NCBI GenBank assembly: GCA_022652485.1
Contig: JALCRK010000010.1
Location: forward strand, 1 to 64,000
DNA: 64,000 nt
Origin: Sphingobium sp.
GTDB taxonomy: Bacteria > Pseudomonadota > Alphaproteobacteria > Sphingomonadales > Sphingomonadaceae
Direction of reading: 5' to 3'
Under the pieces are notes generated by a model. The model did not search any database. It had not been told where the DNA came from and saw nothing but the letters and a program-made list of their open reading frames with translations. Of the stretch, positions 24,999 through 33,238 are shown one piece after another; the first letter of the stretch is position 1; the number at the start of each line of letters is the position of its first letter. The position numbers and the translations under genes are program-made.

Positions 24999-26219
24999 TC
25001 AGGCTCCCGCCCCTGTCATCGCGACGATGTCAACCGGGCGCCCCTGCCGCCGAAGCTCCACGGTAATGGTGGGATGGGCGGTGGAAGCGGCAACGCCGAG
25101 CGGTTCTCCCTGTGAAACGGACTGGCCCACGCGCGCGGAAAGGCGGGCAAGATCGGTGACAAGGCTGGCCCAGCCGCCGCCGTGATCGATGATGACGATC
25201 TGGTCAAACCCCTTGTATGGCCCCGCGAACACGACCCGCCCTTCGGCGGGAGCGACCACCTGCGCGCCGGGGCGCGTGGCGATGGTGAGGCCGCGCGCGC
25301 GCACGCCGCTGGCGGACACCTCGCCCATGCCTGTGACGATAAGCCCGATGACCGGTAGGCGATAGGCCGGGGTCGCGCCGGAGCGGGCGGGGCTTTCTTC
25401 GCGCGTGGGTGCGGGTGCCTGCCCGGGAATGCGCGGGCGCAGTGTCGGCCCCGGCAGGCTGGCGAGCCGCGCCCGCACATCACCGGCGGCCTCAAGCTGG
25501 GTCATCAGGTCGCCGATATCCCGCGCCCGCTCGCCCAGCGCCGTGGCGCGCTCGGCCTCCGCGCTGGCGCCGGACGCAAGGCCACGCGCGGCGATGCGCT
25601 TCTCGGTTTCGAGCTGGCCCAATGCCACATGCTGCCGCGCCAGCTTTTCACGTCCCGCCCTCAGGGCATCTGTGGCCTGTACCGCGAGGCGTCGCAGCTG
25701 GCGTGAGCGATCAAGGTCCGCGCGCAGATCTGCGGTGCGTCGCTGGATCACCGGCAGAACCTGCGCGAAAGCGGCGCGGATATGCACCGCGTCGGCAAGG
25801 CTGCCCGGTTGCAGCAGCGCGAGCACCGGGGGACGGCGCGACACGCCCTGCAGCGCCGCCACCAGCCGCACCAGCGGGCCCTGCCGGGCGGCCAGGCGGG
25901 CGGACTGATCGGCGATCAGCCGGTTGACTATCAGGACACGGGCCTCGCCCGCGCGCAGCTCCGCCTCGGTCTGCTGGATGCGCGCGGCGAGTGCGGCGGC
26001 CTGTGCGTTCAGGCGATCCGCCTGCTGCGTCGCGCTTTTGGCGCGCGCGTCCATCTGCTCGGAGAGGCGGCGGGCCTGCATGGCCTGTGCCTTGGCTTGG
26101 GCAAGCGCGCGCTGCTGCTCGGCGAGGCTGGTGGCCGCGCCGGTGATCGCCACGGGCTCGGCGGCAAGCGGGGCGCTGGCCGCTATCCCTGCCGCTAAAA
26201 TGATCCGCCCCCAACGCAT
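24999..26219 (-). CDS. envC: EnvC-type murein hydrolase activator with degenerate LytM domain
   Basis: The 406-residue periplasmic protein from MRWGRIILAAGIAASAPLAA has a signal peptide. A long coiled coil (about residues 25-250, with EQQRALAQAKAQAMQARRLS) and a C-terminal M23/LytM domain follow. The metal and catalytic positions of active LytM enzymes are altered: the usual HRGIDI reads RARGLTIATRPGAQ, and the YAHL segment reads SLVTDLARL. It should therefore activate amidases rather than cut peptidoglycan, as E. coli EnvC does. It begins 4 bases after rlmH ends. The upstream ATG at 26255 lies inside rlmH and gives no sensible signal peptide. Confidence 0.9.
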   Translation of the reverse strand: MRWGRIILAAGIAASAPLAAEPVAITGAATSLAEQQRALAQAKAQAMQARRLSEQMDARAKSATQQADRLNAQAAALAARIQQTEAELRAGEARVLIVNRLIADQSARLAARQGPLVRLVAALQGVSRRPPVLALLQPGSLADAVHIRAAFAQVLPVIQRRTADLRADLDRSRQLRRLAVQATDALRAGREKLARQHVALGQLETEKRIAARGLASGASAEAERATALGERARDIGDLMTQLEAAGDVRARLASLPGPTLRPRIPGQAPAPTREESPARSGATPAYRLPVIGLIVTGMGEVSASGVRARGLTIATRPGAQVVAPAEGRVVFAGPYKGFDQIVIIDHGGGWASLVTDLARLSARVGQSVSQGEPLGVAASTAHPTITVELRRQGRPVDIVAMTGAGA

Positions 26220-26223
26220 GGCG

Positions 26224-26646
26224 TTATCCTTCCCGATGATAGGGGTGGTTGGCAAGGATCGATGTCGCGCGCCACAGCTGTTCGGCTAGCATCGCGCGGG
26301 CCACCATGTGCGGCCAGGTCATGCGGCCGAAGGCGATCAGCAGATCGGCCTGCGCGCGTTCCTCGTCGCCAAAGCCGTCCGCCGCGCCGATCATCAGGCG
26401 GCACTCGCGCACGCCGTTGTCGCGCCAGCGACCCAGCGTCTCGGCAAACTCCATCGAGGAGAGCTGCTTGCCCTTTTCATCGAGCAGTACGGTGACGAAT
26501 GGGGTGGCGGCGGGCGGGGGGAGCTTGCCGCCGGTGTCGGGCAGCTCCGTGATGCGGGTGGGCCAGGTTACGCGCTTCATATAGCGGTCGACCAGCTCGG
26601 CCTCGGGCGAGCGGCCGATCTTTCCTCGGGCGATGATATGGAGCAT
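26224..26646 (-). CDS. rlmH: 23S rRNA pseudouridine-1915 N3-methyltransferase
   Basis: RlmH methylates pseudouridine 1915 in helix 69 of 23S rRNA. The 140-residue SPOUT enzyme begins MLHIIARGKIGRSPEAELVD and shows the SAM-knot motifs FVTVLLDEKGKQLSSMEFAE, CRLMIGAADGFGDEERAQAD and ANHPYHREG at the C-terminus. A second ATG directly before the chosen one (26649) is possible. The partner gene rsfS, often upstream, is absent: the next gene upstream is a divergent acyl-CoA dehydrogenase, so the usual nadD-rsfS-rlmH order is broken here. Confidence 0.95.
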   Translation of the reverse strand: MLHIIARGKIGRSPEAELVDRYMKRVTWPTRITELPDTGGKLPPPAATPFVTVLLDEKGKQLSSMEFAETLGRWRDNGVRECRLMIGAADGFGDEERAQADLLIAFGRMTWPHMVARAMLAEQLWRATSILANHPYHREG

Positions 26647-26814
26647 CATGCCGTTGCGATAGGCGATGTGAGGCGCGGAGGAAAGCGCGCGATAAGGGAG
26701 AGGTGAGGCGGGTTTCGTTGGGAATGTCGTTTGACCCAACGAGCGGTTTCGCGTATAACTGTAACAAGTGTTTGGTATAGGCAGGATGCCCGGCGCATCC
26801 GTAGGAGAAGAGCG

Positions 26815-28563
26815 ATGCAGGATTATGTTCCGCCGATCGAGGATTACCGCTTTCTGCTTACGCATGTGCTCGGCTTTGATGCCGAGATGCAGGAGCTGGG
26901 CAAGGATGTGGACGCGGACCTCGCCGCCGCGGTGCTGGAGGAAGCGGGCAAGTTCTGCGCTGGCACCCTGCACCCCATCAACCGCAGCATGGACGAGGAA
27001 GGCGCCCGTCTTGTCAACGGCGAGGTGAAGACCCCCGCCGGGTTCGCCGAAGCCTATCGCGCATTCGCGGCGGGCGGCTGGACCGCGCTCTCCGCTGACC
27101 CGGAATATGGCGGGCAAGGCTTGCCCTTCATTCTGCAACTCTGGCTGGATGAGATGCTCTCCGCCAGCAATGTCTCTTTTCAGCTGGTGCCGGGGCTGTC
27201 GCGCGGCGCGGCGGAGGCGATTGCGGCACACGCTAGCGACGATCTCAAGACGATCTATCTGCCGAAGCTGGTGAGCGGCGAGTGGACCGGCGCGATGGCG
27301 CTGACCGAGGGCGGCGCGGGCACCGACCTCGCGCTCCTCAAGACCAAGGCGAGCCCGCTGGGCGACGGCAGCTATGCTGTCACCGGGCAGAAGATCTTCA
27401 TCTCCACCGGCGATCATGATTTCGGCGGCAATGTCATCCATCTGGTGCTCGCCCGCCTGCCCGATGCGCCGGAAGGCGTGAAAGGCATCAGCCTGTTCCT
27501 CGTGCCGAAGTTCCTCGTCAATGATGATGGCACGCTCGGTGCGCGCAACGGCATGTCGGTCGGCTCGCTGGAGGAGAAGATGGGCATCCACGCGCAGCCG
27601 ACCTGCGTGATGAACTATGACGACGCGACCGGCTGGCTGGTGGGAGAACCGAACCGCGGCCTCGCGGCGATGTTCACGATGATGAATGCCGAGCGGCTGA
27701 TGGTCGGCATTCAGGGGCTGGGCATTGCGGGTGCGTCCTATATTCAGGCGGTCGGCTACGCGAAGGAACGCTTGCAGGGTCGCAGCGCGGACGGCGCGCG
27801 CAATCCGGTGCCGATCATCGAACATGCCGATGTGCGGCGGATGCTGCTCAATGTGCGCGGCTTCGTCGAGGGCGCTCGTGCGCTTGCGGGCTGGGTCGCG
27901 TTGCAGATGGAGCGGTCGCATCATCATGCCGACGCCGGCGAGCGCGCGAAAGCCGATGCGCTGGTGGCGCTGCTCACTCCGGTGGTGAAGGCGGGCTTCA
28001 CTGATTTCGGCTTCGAAAGCGCGGTGCAGGCGCAGCAGGTGTTCGGCGGCCACGGCTATATCCGCGAATGGGGCATGGAGCAGTATGTGCGCGATGCCCG
28101 CATCGCCCAGATCTATGAGGGCACCAACGGCGTGCAGGCGATGGATCTGGTCGGGCGCAAGTTCGGCCTCGCGGGTGGCGCGGTGGTCGATGGCTTCTTC
28201 GATCTGGTTGCAGCGGAGCTGGCGGAAGCCGGAGAGGTGGAAGGTGCGGGTCTGGTGGCGGAGCGCACCACGGCGGCGCTGGCGCTGCTGCGCGAGGTGA
28301 CGGTGAGCCTGCGCGGCGCGGATCTTGATACGCTTGGCGCGGCGGCGGTCGATACATGCCGCATGTTCGCGCTGGTGAGCTTCGGCTGGATGTGGGCGAA
28401 GATGGCGGCGGCGGCTTGCGGGGGCGATACGCCGTTCCACGCCGCGAAGCGCGATGTGGCGGGCTATTTCGCGACACGGATGCTGCCGCAGGTGGAAGGG
28501 CTTGCGCGCCAGATCAAGGCCGGGCCGGAGCCGATGCTTGGGCTGGCGGTGGAGGGGTTTTAA
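26815..28563 (+). CDS. Acyl-CoA dehydrogenase with C-terminal extension
   Basis: This FAD enzyme introduces the alpha-beta double bond in acyl-CoA substrates. From ATG 26815 (AGGAG upstream) it has 582 residues, longer than the 380-residue classical enzyme because of a short N-terminal part (MQDYVPPIEDYRFLLTHVLG) and a C-terminal extension. Such long forms include 3-methylmercaptopropionyl-CoA dehydrogenase (DmdC) relatives and long-chain enzymes. The FAD/substrate segment AMALTEGGAGTDLALLKTKA and the catalytic-base region RIAQIYEGTNGVQAMDLVGR are clear. It stands alone, divergent from rlmH. The substrate cannot be told from the sequence. Confidence 0.92.
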   Translation: MQDYVPPIEDYRFLLTHVLGFDAEMQELGKDVDADLAAAVLEEAGKFCAGTLHPINRSMDEEGARLVNGEVKTPAGFAEAYRAFAAGGWTALSADPEYGGQGLPFILQLWLDEMLSASNVSFQLVPGLSRGAAEAIAAHASDDLKTIYLPKLVSGEWTGAMALTEGGAGTDLALLKTKASPLGDGSYAVTGQKIFISTGDHDFGGNVIHLVLARLPDAPEGVKGISLFLVPKFLVNDDGTLGARNGMSVGSLEEKMGIHAQPTCVMNYDDATGWLVGEPNRGLAAMFTMMNAERLMVGIQGLGIAGASYIQAVGYAKERLQGRSADGARNPVPIIEHADVRRMLLNVRGFVEGARALAGWVALQMERSHHHADAGERAKADALVALLTPVVKAGFTDFGFESAVQAQQVFGGHGYIREWGMEQYVRDARIAQIYEGTNGVQAMDLVGRKFGLAGGAVVDGFFDLVAAELAEAGEVEGAGLVAERTTAALALLREVTVSLRGADLDTLGAAAVDTCRMFALVSFGWMWAKMAAAACGGDTPFHAAKRDVAGYFATRMLPQVEGLARQIKAGPEPMLGLAVEGF

Positions 28564-28581
28564 GGGGCGCCTTATATCCCT

Positions 28582-28664
28582 CGTCATTCCCGCGAAGGCG
28601 GGAATCCAGTTTTACGAGCGCCTGATCCGTGGGGCTCTGGATCCCCGCGTTCGCGGGGATGACG
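28582..28664. repeat. Double-hairpin CGTCA/TGACG palindromic repeat
   Basis: The left hairpin is CGTCATTCCCGCG-AAGG-CGGGAATCCAG and the right one CTGGATCCCCGCG-TT-CGCGGGGATGACG, in mirror orientation about 26 bases apart. The stems differ but keep pairing. It lies between the convergent ends of the acyl-CoA dehydrogenase and nitrilase-fusion genes. The same family occurs at 13338, 43028 and 58156. Confidence 0.85.
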
Positions 28665-28674
28665 TACTTTGGGT

Positions 28675-30222
28675 TCAACCCTTGCGCCACATCACGCGGT
28701 AGAGATCGAAGCGGCGGTCTTTCAGATTCTGCACCGCGCCGGACTGGCGGCTGGTGAGCAGGTCGTCGAGCGACAGATCGGCGATGGCGATCGTCTCGGT
28801 GTTGGGCGCGGTGTCCGCTGCGACGCCATCGCGCGCGAAGGGGAAGTCCGAGGGGGTGAGGATCGCGCTCTCTGCATAGTGCACGTCCATGTTCTCGACA
28901 TTGGGCAGGTTGCCGACCACGCCTGACGTGACGACATAGCACTGGTTTTCGACCGCGCGCGCCTGGCAGCAATAGCGCACGCGCAGATATCCGCGCCGCT
29001 CGTCGGTGCAGAAGGGCACGAACAGCATCATCGCGCCCTGATTGACGAGGTGGCGCGCCATTTCCGGGAATTCGCTGTCGTAGCAGACCATCACGCCGAT
29101 CGGGCCGCAATCGGTCGGGATCACGCGCGCGCCATAGCCGCCCTTGATGTTCCACCATTGCCGTTCGGAAGGCGTGGGATGCAGCTTTTCCTGGGTATAG
29201 ACCCCGCCGTCGCGCAGGAAGACATAGGCGATGTTGAGGATGTCGCCATTCTCGGCGCGGGTGGGGTGCGATCCGCCGATGATGTTGATGTTGTAGCTTA
29301 CCGCGAGCTTTTCCATGAACGCGCAATAGCGCTCGGTATAGTCGGCGATCTTCTCGATCGCGGCGGCGGGGGCGAGCTTCGCCTTCTCGATCGAGAGCAG
29401 TTCGAGCGTGTACAGCTCCGGGAAAACGACGAAATCGGCGCGATAATCCGCCGCGACATCGACCCAGTATTCGACCTGCTCCTCGAACTCCTCGATGCGG
29501 GAGATGCCGCGCATCTGGAACTGCACCGTGGCGACGCGCACGGACGAGGGCAGGCGCTTGTTGCCGCGCGCCTTGCGGGCGTTGGGCCGTTCCGGCTCCA
29601 GCGGGTTGGGCCAGAACATCTGCACGGCGTGACCCCGGCTCTCGCGGTCCTCGGGCAGATAATTGGGCCAGATGCCGCGCGGCTGGAAGCCCTGCATCAT
29701 CTGGAAGTTGATGACCGGATCGCGTACCTTCTTGTTCACCACCGCATCGAGATAATCCTGCGGGTGGGGAAACTCGCGCCGCTTGCGGCCATAGCCCGGC
29801 ATCCGCCCGCCGAAGACGATGCCCTTCAGCTCGAAATACTGGCACAATTCCTGCCGCTTGCGGTAGAAGCGCTGGCCGATGCGCAGGCGGCGATAGTCGG
29901 GATCGACGCACACCTCCATGCCATAGAGGATGTCGCCTTCGGGATCGTGCCGCGTCGCAAAGCCGCCGCCGGTGATCTCGTCCCAGCTATGGGCTGCGAA
30001 GGCGATGTCTTCGCCGACGATCTGGGTGGCGCAGTAGCCGACGACCGTACCCTCATATTCGGCGACGAACTGGCCTTCGGGGAAGTTGTTGATCTGGCCC
30101 CGGATCTGCGCCGAGGAGAAGCCGTCCGCCTTGCCATAGACCTTGCGCGACAAGGCGGCGACGGCGGGGGCGTCCGCCGCGCGCGCCTCGCGGATGATGA
30201 GCTTGGCCTGGGTGGCGGGCAT
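28675..30222 (-). CDS. GNAT acetyltransferase - carbon-nitrogen hydrolase fusion
   Basis: The 515-residue protein fuses an N-terminal GNAT domain (residues about 5-190; ADAPAVAALSRKVYGKADGF and DPDYRRLRIGQRFYRKRQEL for acetyl-CoA binding) to a nitrilase-superfamily amidohydrolase (about 225-505). The hydrolase triad is visible: Glu in FVVFPELYTLELLS, Lys in YTQEKLHPTPSERQW and Cys in GVMVCYDSEFPEMARHLVNQ. Fusions of this architecture are widespread in proteobacteria but the substrate is not established. The start complementary to 30220-30222 gives MPATQAKLIIREARAADAPA. It is downstream of ssb on the same strand, 26 bases apart. Confidence 0.92.
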   Translation of the reverse strand: MPATQAKLIIREARAADAPAVAALSRKVYGKADGFSSAQIRGQINNFPEGQFVAEYEGTVVGYCATQIVGEDIAFAAHSWDEITGGGFATRHDPEGDILYGMEVCVDPDYRRLRIGQRFYRKRQELCQYFELKGIVFGGRMPGYGRKRREFPHPQDYLDAVVNKKVRDPVINFQMMQGFQPRGIWPNYLPEDRESRGHAVQMFWPNPLEPERPNARKARGNKRLPSSVRVATVQFQMRGISRIEEFEEQVEYWVDVAADYRADFVVFPELYTLELLSIEKAKLAPAAAIEKIADYTERYCAFMEKLAVSYNINIIGGSHPTRAENGDILNIAYVFLRDGGVYTQEKLHPTPSERQWWNIKGGYGARVIPTDCGPIGVMVCYDSEFPEMARHLVNQGAMMLFVPFCTDERRGYLRVRYCCQARAVENQCYVVTSGVVGNLPNVENMDVHYAESAILTPSDFPFARDGVAADTAPNTETIAIADLSLDDLLTSRQSGAVQNLKDRRFDLYRVMWRKG

Positions 30223-30248
30223 CGGTCTGCGGTCTCAGCGCCGCCGGG

Positions 30249-30806
30249 TCAGAACGGCACTTCGTCGTCGAGGTCGTTGCTGAAATTTGGTTCGGGCGCG
30301 CGATCGCGCACGCTGCCGCCGGAACGGCCGCCGCCGCCGCCGCTGCCCGACCCGCCGAAATCGTCATAATCGCCGCCGCCATAGCCCGACGATCCGCCGG
30401 ACCAGTCGCCGCCGCCGCCCGACGAGCGCCCGCCGCCCTGGCCGCCGCCGCCCGGCGCGCCATCGAGCATGGTCAGCACCGCGCCCGGCCCTTGCAGCAC
30501 GACCTCGGTGGTATAGCGGTCATTGCCGCTGTTATCCTGCCACTTGCGGGTGCGGAGCTGGCCCTCAAGATAGACCTTGCTGCCCTTGCGGAGGAAGCGC
30601 TCGGCGACGCCTGCCAGCCCTTCGGAGAAGATCGCGACATTGTGCCACTCGGTGCGCTCCTTGCGCTCGCCGGACATGCGGTCCTTCCAGCTTTCCGAGG
30701 TGGCGATGCGGATGTTGCAGACCTTGCCGCCGTTCTGGAAGCTCTTCACTTCCGGGTCCGCACCCAGATTGCCGACCAGAATGACCTTGTTGACGCTGCC
30801 TGCCAT
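30249..30806 (-). CDS. ssb: Single-stranded DNA-binding protein
   Basis: SSB coats single-stranded DNA during replication and repair. The 185-residue protein has an N-terminal OB fold ([20 protein letters not shown] to about residue 110, with [20 protein letters not shown]). A glycine-rich linker (about 115-170) follows, with the acidic tip DLDDEVPF at the C-terminus that recruits partner proteins. It follows a composite hairpin repeat that separates it from feoB. Length is typical for alphaproteobacterial SSB. Confidence 0.97.
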   Translation of the reverse strand: MAGSVNKVILVGNLGADPEVKSFQNGGKVCNIRIATSESWKDRMSGERKERTEWHNVAIFSEGLAGVAERFLRKGSKVYLEGQLRTRKWQDNSGNDRYTTEVVLQGPGAVLTMLDGAPGGGGQGGGRSSGGGGDWSGGSSGYGGGDYDDFGGSGSGGGGGRSGGSVRDRAPEPNFSNDLDDEVPF

Positions 30807-30841
30807 GAATTGAGTCTCTCTTTATTGGATACCGAGCCGCA

Positions 30842-30944
30842 CCGGCCCACTCCCCCACCCAACCTCCCAAAAGCATACCCTGTCGGGAGGTTGGGTGGGG
30901 GAGTGGGCTGGAACCGTCTCTCGAAATTGCTGCGGCAATTTCGA
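30842..30944. repeat. Composite long-hairpin repeat, copy 1
   Basis: The large hairpin has 27-base arms, 30842-30868 and 30885-30911, with a C/T-rich left and G/A-rich right arm and a 16-base loop. The small hairpin at 30921-30944 pairs TCGAAATTGC with GCAATTTCGA around TGCG. It fills the gap between the feoB stop and the ssb start. It shares arms, loop core and flanking hairpin style with copies at 38745, 39166, 53567 and 60935. Confidence 0.9.
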
Positions 30945-30952
30945 ATCGAACC

Positions 30953-32812
30953 TTATAGCCCCGCCGCGACAGCCGTCCAGTAGGTGACGCCCGCCGCGAT
31001 ATAGGCGAGCGCAAAAAGATAGCCGACCATGAAGCCGGGCCATTTCCAGCCGTTGGTTTCGCGCCGGGTGACGGCGATGGTGGAGATGCATTGCGGCGCG
31101 AACACGAACCACGCGAGGAACGCCAAAGCCGTGGGCAGCGACCAGTTGCCCTTCAGGCGCTCGCCCAGCGACTGCTCCACGCGCCCCTCGTCGTCGCCCG
31201 CGTCGATGCTGTAGGTGGTGGCGAGCGCCGAGACGGCGACCTCGCGCGCGGCCATCGCGGGGATGAGGGCGAGGCTGATGTCGCGGTTGAAGCCGACCGG
31301 GGCCATGATGACGTTGAGGCCCGACGCGATGCGGCCCGCGGCGCTGTAGCTGACGGGAGATTCGGTGGAGCCTTCGGGCGGCTTGGGGAAGCTCAATAGC
31401 GTCCACAGGATGATCGTCGAGGTGAAGATGATGGTGCCCGCGCGCTTGAGGAAAATCACCGCGCGCTGCCACAGGCCAAGCAGGATGTCGGTGACGCTCG
31501 GCCACTGATATTTGGGCATCTCCATCAGGAAGCCGCTCGATTTGCCCTTCGCCACCGTGCGCCGCAGCACCAGCGCCGCGAGCATCGCGCCGACGATCCC
31601 GCCGACATAAAGGCAGAACAGCACCAGCCCCTGCAGGCCGATCCCGCCTGCCACGGTCCGCGCCGGGATGAACGCGCCGATGATGACCGCATAGACCGGC
31701 AGGCGTGCCGAGCAGGTCATCATCGGGGCGATAAGGATGGTGGTGAGGCGGTCCTTGGGGTCGGAGATCGAGCGGGTCGCCATGATCCCCGGCACCGCGC
31801 AGGCGAAGGAGGAGAGCAGCGGGATGAAGGCGCGGCCCGAGAGGCCCACCCGCGCCATCAGCCCATCCATAATGAAGGCGGCGCGGGTCATGTAGCCGGT
31901 CGCCTCCAGCATCAGGATGAAGAAGAACAGGATCAGGATCTGCGGCAGGAACACCACCACCGAGCCGACGCCGTTAATGACGCCATCGACGAGGAAGGAG
32001 CGCAAATAACCGGGCTGCGTGTTGCCGGTCGCGATATCGCTCAGCGTGGAGAACCAGCCTTCGATGAGTTCGGTCGGCGCGGCGGACCAGGAGAACACCG
32101 CCTGGAACATCACGAACAGCAGCGCGAACAGGAGGATCGGCCCGATGACGGGGTGGAGCGCCACCTTGTCAACGGCATGGGTAAGACGGCGGGACGGCGT
32201 TTCGCTGACGATAGTGGCCCGCGCCAGTTTCCTGGCCCAGTCGCGGCGTTCGGTGAAGCTCATCGGTGCCGGTTTCGGACGCAGCGCCACCGCGCCCTCT
32301 CCGACCAGCAGCGTGAGCGCGCCGAGCAGATGCTCAAGGCCGCGCTTGCGCACCGCGACGGTGGAGACGACCGGCACGCCGAGCGCGGCGGAAAGCGCAT
32401 CGGGGCTGAGTTCAAGGCCATCGCGCGCGGCAAGGTCGACCATGTTGAGCGCGATGATCGTCGGCAGGCCGAGATCCAGCACCTCCAGCGCGAAGCGGAG
32501 ATGGTTTTCGAGGTTGCTGGCGTCGGCGACGATGATCAGTGCATCGGGCAAGCGCTCGCCCGCCTGTTTGCCCAGCACGACATCGCGCGTCACCTGCTCG
32601 TCCGGGCTGGTGGGCGTGAGGCTGTAGGTGCCGGGCAGATCGACCAGCTCGATCGGGCGGCCATCGGCCAGCGCCGCGCGGCCCGATTTGCGCTCCACGG
32701 TGACGCCCGGATAATTGCCCAGCTTCTGCCGTGCGCCGGTCAGGGCGTTGAACAGCGCGCTCTTGCCCGCGTTGGGATTGCCGATCAGCGCGACGAGCGG
32801 ATTGGCGGTCAT
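30953..32812 (-). CDS. feoB: Ferrous iron transporter B
   Basis: FeoB imports Fe2+ across the inner membrane and is gated by its G-protein domain. The 619-residue protein has an N-terminal GTPase domain with GNPNAGKSALFNALTGARQK (G1), DLPGTYSLTPTSPDEQV (G3) and ALNMVD (G4), about residues 1-165. A membrane core with two Gate repeats follows (for example GRAFIPLLSSFACAVPGIMA and SARLPVYAVIIGAFIP). Its start overlaps the feoA stop by four bases. It is shorter than the 770-residue E. coli form, as is common. The upstream Fur-like box implies repression under iron sufficiency. Confidence 0.96.
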   Translation of the reverse strand: MTANPLVALIGNPNAGKSALFNALTGARQKLGNYPGVTVERKSGRAALADGRPIELVDLPGTYSLTPTSPDEQVTRDVVLGKQAGERLPDALIIVADASNLENHLRFALEVLDLGLPTIIALNMVDLAARDGLELSPDALSAALGVPVVSTVAVRKRGLEHLLGALTLLVGEGAVALRPKPAPMSFTERRDWARKLARATIVSETPSRRLTHAVDKVALHPVIGPILLFALLFVMFQAVFSWSAAPTELIEGWFSTLSDIATGNTQPGYLRSFLVDGVINGVGSVVVFLPQILILFFFILMLEATGYMTRAAFIMDGLMARVGLSGRAFIPLLSSFACAVPGIMATRSISDPKDRLTTILIAPMMTCSARLPVYAVIIGAFIPARTVAGGIGLQGLVLFCLYVGGIVGAMLAALVLRRTVAKGKSSGFLMEMPKYQWPSVTDILLGLWQRAVIFLKRAGTIIFTSTIILWTLLSFPKPPEGSTESPVSYSAAGRIASGLNVIMAPVGFNRDISLALIPAMAAREVAVSALATTYSIDAGDDEGRVEQSLGERLKGNWSLPTALAFLAWFVFAPQCISTIAVTRRETNGWKWPGFMVGYLFALAYIAAGVTYWTAVAAGL

Positions 32813-33090
32813 GCGGCGGGGGCACCCGGAGCGGGCTGGGGCGGCGTATCCGGCCCGGTGCGCACATGGATGGCAAGAGCGTGCTCGCGCCGCATCGCGA
32901 TGGTCATGCGGCCCACCTGACAGGCAAGCGCGCCGCGCCCGAGCAGGCCGCCCCGGTGCAGGGTCTCGATGGTGGAGCCTTCGTCGATGCCGAATTCCCG
33001 CAGCCGCTGCGCCTCGCCCAGCGAGAGGCTATCCCATTCTATGCGATCGATATAGGCCGCGCGACCGGGCGGGAGAAGATCAAGACGCAA
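32809..33090 (-). CDS. feoA: Ferrous iron transport protein A
   Basis: FeoA is a small SH3-like cytoplasmic protein needed for FeoB activity. The 93-residue frame starts at the ATG complementary to 33088-33090 and has the typical LSLGEAQRLREFGIDEGSTI and VGRMTIAMRREHALAIHV segments, with a Pro/Ala-rich tail. It overlaps feoB by four bases. The Fur-like operator lies 18 bases upstream of the start. No feoC is visible. Confidence 0.93.
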   Translation of the reverse strand: MRLDLLPPGRAAYIDRIEWDSLSLGEAQRLREFGIDEGSTIETLHRGGLLGRGALACQVGRMTIAMRREHALAIHVRTGPDTPPQPAPGAPAA

Positions 33091-33108
33091 TTCCGAACCT
33101 CATGTTTT

Positions 33109-33127
33109 GCGAACGATTATCATTATC
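33109..33127 (-). promoter_or_regulatory. Fur box upstream of feoAB
   Basis: On the minus strand the site reads GATAATGATAATCGTTCGC, matching the consensus GATAATGATAATCATTATC at 15 of 19 positions. It sits between feoA (start 33090) and the divergent transporter (start 33239). The plus-strand core TGCGAAC-NN-TTATCATTA is shared with the operator at 6190. Confidence 0.75.
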
Positions 33128-33238
33128 CCCGGCTCGAATCGAGTCATTTGTTGTTTTGCGCGCCTGCTGAGCCATTCCCTGCGTTTCAATGGACAATCCG
33201 CTAGCGTTCCTTCCCCGTCCTCTCCATATGCACAAGCC

